From Mesobacillus sp. S13 (lineage in GTDB: Bacteria > Bacillota > Bacilli > Bacillales > Cytobacillaceae), in NCBI RefSeq assembly GCF_020422885.1, contig NZ_CP084622.1, positions 4,669,001-4,733,000 of the forward strand: a DNA stretch of 64,000 nt, in the 5' to 3' direction. The notes beneath the pieces are model-generated. The model ran no database searches. It worked only from the letters and a program-made list of their open reading frames with translations, and was not told where the DNA came from. The position numbers were made by a program, and so were the translations under genes. Shown piece after piece: positions 61,296 through 64,000 of this stretch (position 1 is its first letter; each line of letters opens with the position of its first letter).

Positions 61296-62276
61296 TTATA
61301 GGCCAATTCTAACAGGTTCCAGTTCCTCCCCCGACTCCAATTCCAATCGTACTTCTATAAAATCAGAACTCGGCACAAACGGAATGGTGATTCGCCTTTT
61401 CTCCGTCACTGTCCCATTTTCGATTTTCTTTTCCAGCTTTGCATCCGAGGTTCCACCGATTAGTTGTTTTCCATTTCCATCAGAAAGATCAAACCTCACT
61501 TTTTGGCTGCCTTCCGGGTAGCTTAATGTATATTCGATCGCCATCGATGATGTCCCTTTAATCAGCTTTTCGAATGCGATTTTATGCTGACCAAGTTCAG
61601 TTGCCTGATCAAGCGCAATTGTTTCAAATGGCAGCTGGCTGATCGGCACGTCAAAATTCCATTTACCCTGTTCGTCCTTCCAGTTGTCACTGATTTCTCC
61701 GATACCAATAATGTTGAATGGCAAAGTGGTTTCCGCCGGTAATTCCGCTCTCGGAGAGCTTAACTGGATATGCCCTTTGTAGCCATCTCCATCCGGCACC
61801 AATTTCACCAATTCCATCGTTTCTTCGATATTATGATCTCGGTCGAAAATTTCATAGAATGCATAAATCTCGTCCTCGTTGCCCTTCACTTCACCTTTTA
61901 CATCAAATGTGACACCTATAATTGCTCCGTCATAATAAGCTTCTGTAACTGTCACATCAATTCCAGCAAATGCTGCCTTTTCGTTCAACTCTGTGATGAG
62001 CTGCTGTGAGGACAGGTTTTCGGCTACTTTGTCATTTTCATAGAGTTTCGCCAGAATTGGAATTTCCGCCATCACACTGGCCATGGATGGGAACATGAAT
62101 CCTGATGATATGAACAGGGCTGCAGCTGCTGCTGAAACTGCCGCAGTTTTAAAAAGTGGTCTTCGTTTAGGCTTCATCCTGCTCCCTTTCCTTACACCAG
62201 CCTGGATTGCTTTTACTACATCATCTTCGGGTACATCAATTCGATCTACACATTCATGAAACATTTTCTTTTCCAT
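61296..62276 (-). CDS. Membrane anti-sigma factor (DUF4179)
   Basis: 326 residues. A short cytoplasmic N-terminus (~40 residues) binds the sigma factor; one helix at about 42-62 (LFKTAAVSAAAAALFISSGFMF) crosses the membrane, followed by an external domain of the DUF4179/DUF5643 kind (residues ~90-320, beta-rich). It overlaps the sigma factor gene by 23 bp, typical of ECF sigma/anti-sigma pairs. Stimulus unknown. Confidence 0.85.
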   Translation of the reverse strand: MEKKMFHECVDRIDVPEDDVVKAIQAGVRKGSRMKPKRRPLFKTAAVSAAAAALFISSGFMFPSMASVMAEIPILAKLYENDKVAENLSSQQLITELNEKAAFAGIDVTVTEAYYDGAIIGVTFDVKGEVKGNEDEIYAFYEIFDRDHNIEETMELVKLVPDGDGYKGHIQLSSPRAELPAETTLPFNIIGIGEISDNWKDEQGKWNFDVPISQLPFETIALDQATELGQHKIAFEKLIKGTSSMAIEYTLSYPEGSQKVRFDLSDGNGKQLIGGTSDAKLEKKIENGTVTEKRRITIPFVPSSDFIEVRLELESGEELEPVRIGL

Positions 62277-62787
62277 CCTGCTCGCCTCCCAATCTAGCCT
62301 TCAATTCCTTCCGCGCTCGTTGCAGATAGGTTTTTACGGTATTTTCAGGTTTGTCCATCATTCTGGCAATCTCACCTATTGCCAGGTCATGATAGTAAAA
62401 TAGGATAATCGCCGTCCGGTGCTGATCTTTTAATTGAGTGACCGCCTCCATTAAATCAAGGTTCTCTGCCACATTATGTTCACTGCTTGAAGGCAAGTCG
62501 AGCAGTTTCTCAACTGGTGTTTCTTTTTTCCTTTTTTTCAAGACATCGTATGCACAATGGATCAGAATCCTTGTCAGCCAGGTTAAAAAGTATTGTTCAT
62601 TTTTCAGCTGCCCGATCGCCAGAAATGCTTTGCATGATGTTTCCTGGACAATATCAAGCGCGTCCTCCCTGTTTCCGGTATATAAAAAAGCGGTCCGATA
62701 TAATCGTTCACTATGTATAATCAGCAGCTCTTCAAATGCTTTTCCATTCCCCTTCACTGCCTTTTTCACAAGCTTTGCTTCTTTCAT
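62254..62787 (-). CDS. ECF-type RNA polymerase sigma factor
   Basis: 177 residues: region 2 (YRTAFLYTGNREDALDIVQETSCKAFLAI, near residues 34-62) and region 4 helix-turn-helix (AIGEIARMMDKPENTVKTYLQRARKEL, near 137-163). The ATG at 62787 follows AAAGGAGGTC. A TGAAAC box on the minus strand (62838-62833) could be an autoregulated -35 of the SigW/SigV type, though no CGT-like -10 follows at proper distance. The partner is the overlapping anti-sigma gene. Confidence 0.88.
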   Translation of the reverse strand: MKEAKLVKKAVKGNGKAFEELLIIHSERLYRTAFLYTGNREDALDIVQETSCKAFLAIGQLKNEQYFLTWLTRILIHCAYDVLKKRKKETPVEKLLDLPSSSEHNVAENLDLMEAVTQLKDQHRTAIILFYYHDLAIGEIARMMDKPENTVKTYLQRARKELKARLGGEQDGKENVS

Positions 62788-62931
62788 TTCCTGACCTCCT
62801 TTCACTCTTTAGAGCACATGCAGGCAAAAAAAGTTTCAACTTTTCCGAGATATTTTTCTAGTACTAAAGTAATATAGTAATAAATGGAATTTATCTATGT
62901 ATAAACATAGTATATCGAACGAGGTGATGAT

Positions 62932-63981
62932 TTGGGCTTTTTCTCTCGTAAGCCTGATTTTCAAATTCCTGCATGCGGAATTGATCGGGTTGAAACAATC
63001 ACAATCGGCGGAATCCAACAGACAATCCTCATCCAGACCTACTCTACAAGGAACCCAGTGCTGCTGTTTTTGCATGGCGGTCCATCCATGCCCCTGCCTG
63101 GTGTCTCTTCTAGAGGGAAAAACTACACTGTCGCCACCAACACAAAAGAACTGGTCAAGCACTTTACCGTTGTGTTTTGGGATCAGCGCGGCACAGGCAA
63201 GTCCTACCACAAAGATATTCCACATACAACCATGACCTTTGAACAGCTTGTATCCGATGCAGCTGAGCTGACGGACTTTTTAAGAGAAACGTTCAATCAG
63301 GATAAGATCTTTCTGGCTGCTCACTCATTCGGTACCTTGATTGGCATGTACCTTCTGAAAAAGCACTCTGAAAAATTTCATTCCTATGTCGGCCTTTCAC
63401 AAATCATCAGCTGGACTGAAAATGACCGGGCAGCTCTCTCCTGGGTTAAAGAAGAAGCGAAGAGGCGCGGCGATTATAAAGCGTTGAATGAACTGGAGGC
63501 CGTTGGTGAACCGCCGTTTATCGAAGGATATAAACAATGGGGGATTTTGCGAAAATGGCAGATGAAGTACAGCACGATGGTTTATAACGACGACCAAATC
63601 AAGCATCCCGGCTTAATGAAGGTATCTTTAGGAATGCTCAATTCAAGTACATATGGAATAGCGGATGTTTTCCATTCTTTTTACAGTGGCTTCAAGCTTA
63701 TCTATTCTGACGAATTCATCCGGAATATACCTAACATCGATGTTCAAAGAGACATGCCATCCGTCAATGTACCTGTCACCTTCATTCATGGCAGGAAGGA
63801 TATCCATGTCCATGCTCATTTTGCAGAGGATTATCTCAACAATTTGAGAACGCCTCATGAAAAAAATTTCATTTGGATGGAGAAATCAGCACATCTTTTT
63901 CACCCGGATGATACGGCATTAATCGAACAGCATCTGATCAATGAATTAAGTCATATTAAAGCAGAGGTTATCAATCTATGA
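62932..63981 (+). CDS. Alpha/beta hydrolase (proline-iminopeptidase-like)
   Basis: 349 residues with the alpha/beta hydrolase fold. The oxyanion-hole motif is FLHGGPSMP at 47-55, VVFWDQRGTGKSY at 80-92 is typical of proline iminopeptidase relatives, and the nucleophile is Ser132 in AAHSFGTLIG. The catalytic His is likely His332 or so in SAHLFHPDD. Substrate unknown. The start is a TTG at 62932 that follows GAGGTGA. The stop overlaps an ATG of the next gene (ATGA). Confidence 0.87.
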   Translation: MGFFSRKPDFQIPACGIDRVETITIGGIQQTILIQTYSTRNPVLLFLHGGPSMPLPGVSSRGKNYTVATNTKELVKHFTVVFWDQRGTGKSYHKDIPHTTMTFEQLVSDAAELTDFLRETFNQDKIFLAAHSFGTLIGMYLLKKHSEKFHSYVGLSQIISWTENDRAALSWVKEEAKRRGDYKALNELEAVGEPPFIEGYKQWGILRKWQMKYSTMVYNDDQIKHPGLMKVSLGMLNSSTYGIADVFHSFYSGFKLIYSDEFIRNIPNIDVQRDMPSVNVPVTFIHGRKDIHVHAHFAEDYLNNLRTPHEKNFIWMEKSAHLFHPDDTALIEQHLINELSHIKAEVINL

Positions 63982-64000
63982 AAACTATCTATAAAACCCT
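63978..64000 (+). CDS. Start of another gene, cut by the window end
   Basis: An ATG overlapping the stop of the preceding gene (ATGA) opens a frame through the end of the window (MKTIYKT), with AGAGG about ten bases upstream. Seven codons are too few to assign a function; a coupled gene is likely. Confidence 0.4.

Noticed and set aside
62833..62838. Autoregulatory ECF promoter before the sigma gene
   Set aside because: A TGAAAC -35-like box is present on the minus strand, but no CGT-type -10 lies 16-17 bp downstream, so it was not listed as a promoter.

Overview
The window looks like chromosome from a spore-forming, facultatively anaerobic member of the Bacillaceae. The evidence is a coproheme decarboxylase HemQ, the spore coat protein GerQ, the gerQ-ywdK-ywdI-ung order known from Bacillus subtilis, BshB2/YojF (bacillithiol), strong AAGGAGG ribosome binding sites and many Rho-independent terminators. 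A selenocysteine formate dehydrogenase together with nitrous oxide reductase suggests a respiratory generalist such as Mesobacillus; that genus name is an inference.

Layout. 1-5.3 kb: end of hemQ, gerQ, a DHA2 drug-efflux transporter, ywdK, ywdI, ung, a parS-like palindrome, and a YflT-type stress protein behind a SigB-like promoter. 5.3-18 kb, all on the minus strand: a formate dehydrogenase and molybdenum-cofactor block, read in the order fdhD, FDH alpha (with an in-frame UGA and a recognisable SECIS hairpin), beta, gamma, fdhE, mobA, moeA, a MoeA fused to a periplasmic-binding-like domain, moaE, moaD, moeB. 18-22 kb: pdxK, yndM-like, yojF-bshB2, and an orphan membrane protein. 22-29 kb: a nitrous oxide respiration operon (cytochrome c, Sec-type NosZ, NosB-like protein, NosD, NosY, NosF and a lipoprotein in place of NosL) with a perfect TGTGA-N6-TCACA Fnr-type site upstream. 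29-31.5 kb: an ABC-2 exporter with its TetR regulator and two matching operators. 31.7-33.8 kb: a sorbosone-dehydrogenase-like lipoprotein and a Cof-type phosphatase. 34-40 kb: a maltose/maltodextrin operon (binding protein, two permeases, LacI regulator, alpha-glucosidase). 40-50 kb: mixed genes (GNAT, YjiH, Gly/Pro-rich protein, double P-loop ATPase, YbaK, Ugd, Rieske oxidoreductase, TrxR-like flavoprotein, membrane protein). 50.6-54 kb: beta-phosphoglucomutase and maltose phosphorylase, the latter with an operator like those of the 34-kb maltose operon. 54-64 kb: a mini heme-copper-like protein, NiaP-like transporter, an unknown membrane protein, a two-component system, a HAD protein, a DHFR-like reductase, an ECF sigma/anti-sigma pair, an alpha/beta hydrolase and the start of one more gene.

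How the genes fit together: the FDH block oxidises formate outside the membrane and makes its own cofactor; the nos operon can use the resulting reducing power with N2O as acceptor; the two maltose loci provide uptake, hydrolysis and phosphorolysis to glucose-1-phosphate and then glucose-6-phosphate.

The most unusual non-coding feature is a set of seven intergenic tandem-repeat arrays of four or five unrelated sequence families, whose periods are 52 bp or about 20.5-21 bp. These are close to whole numbers of DNA helical turns. A separate 150-240 bp structured dispersed repeat occurs twice.
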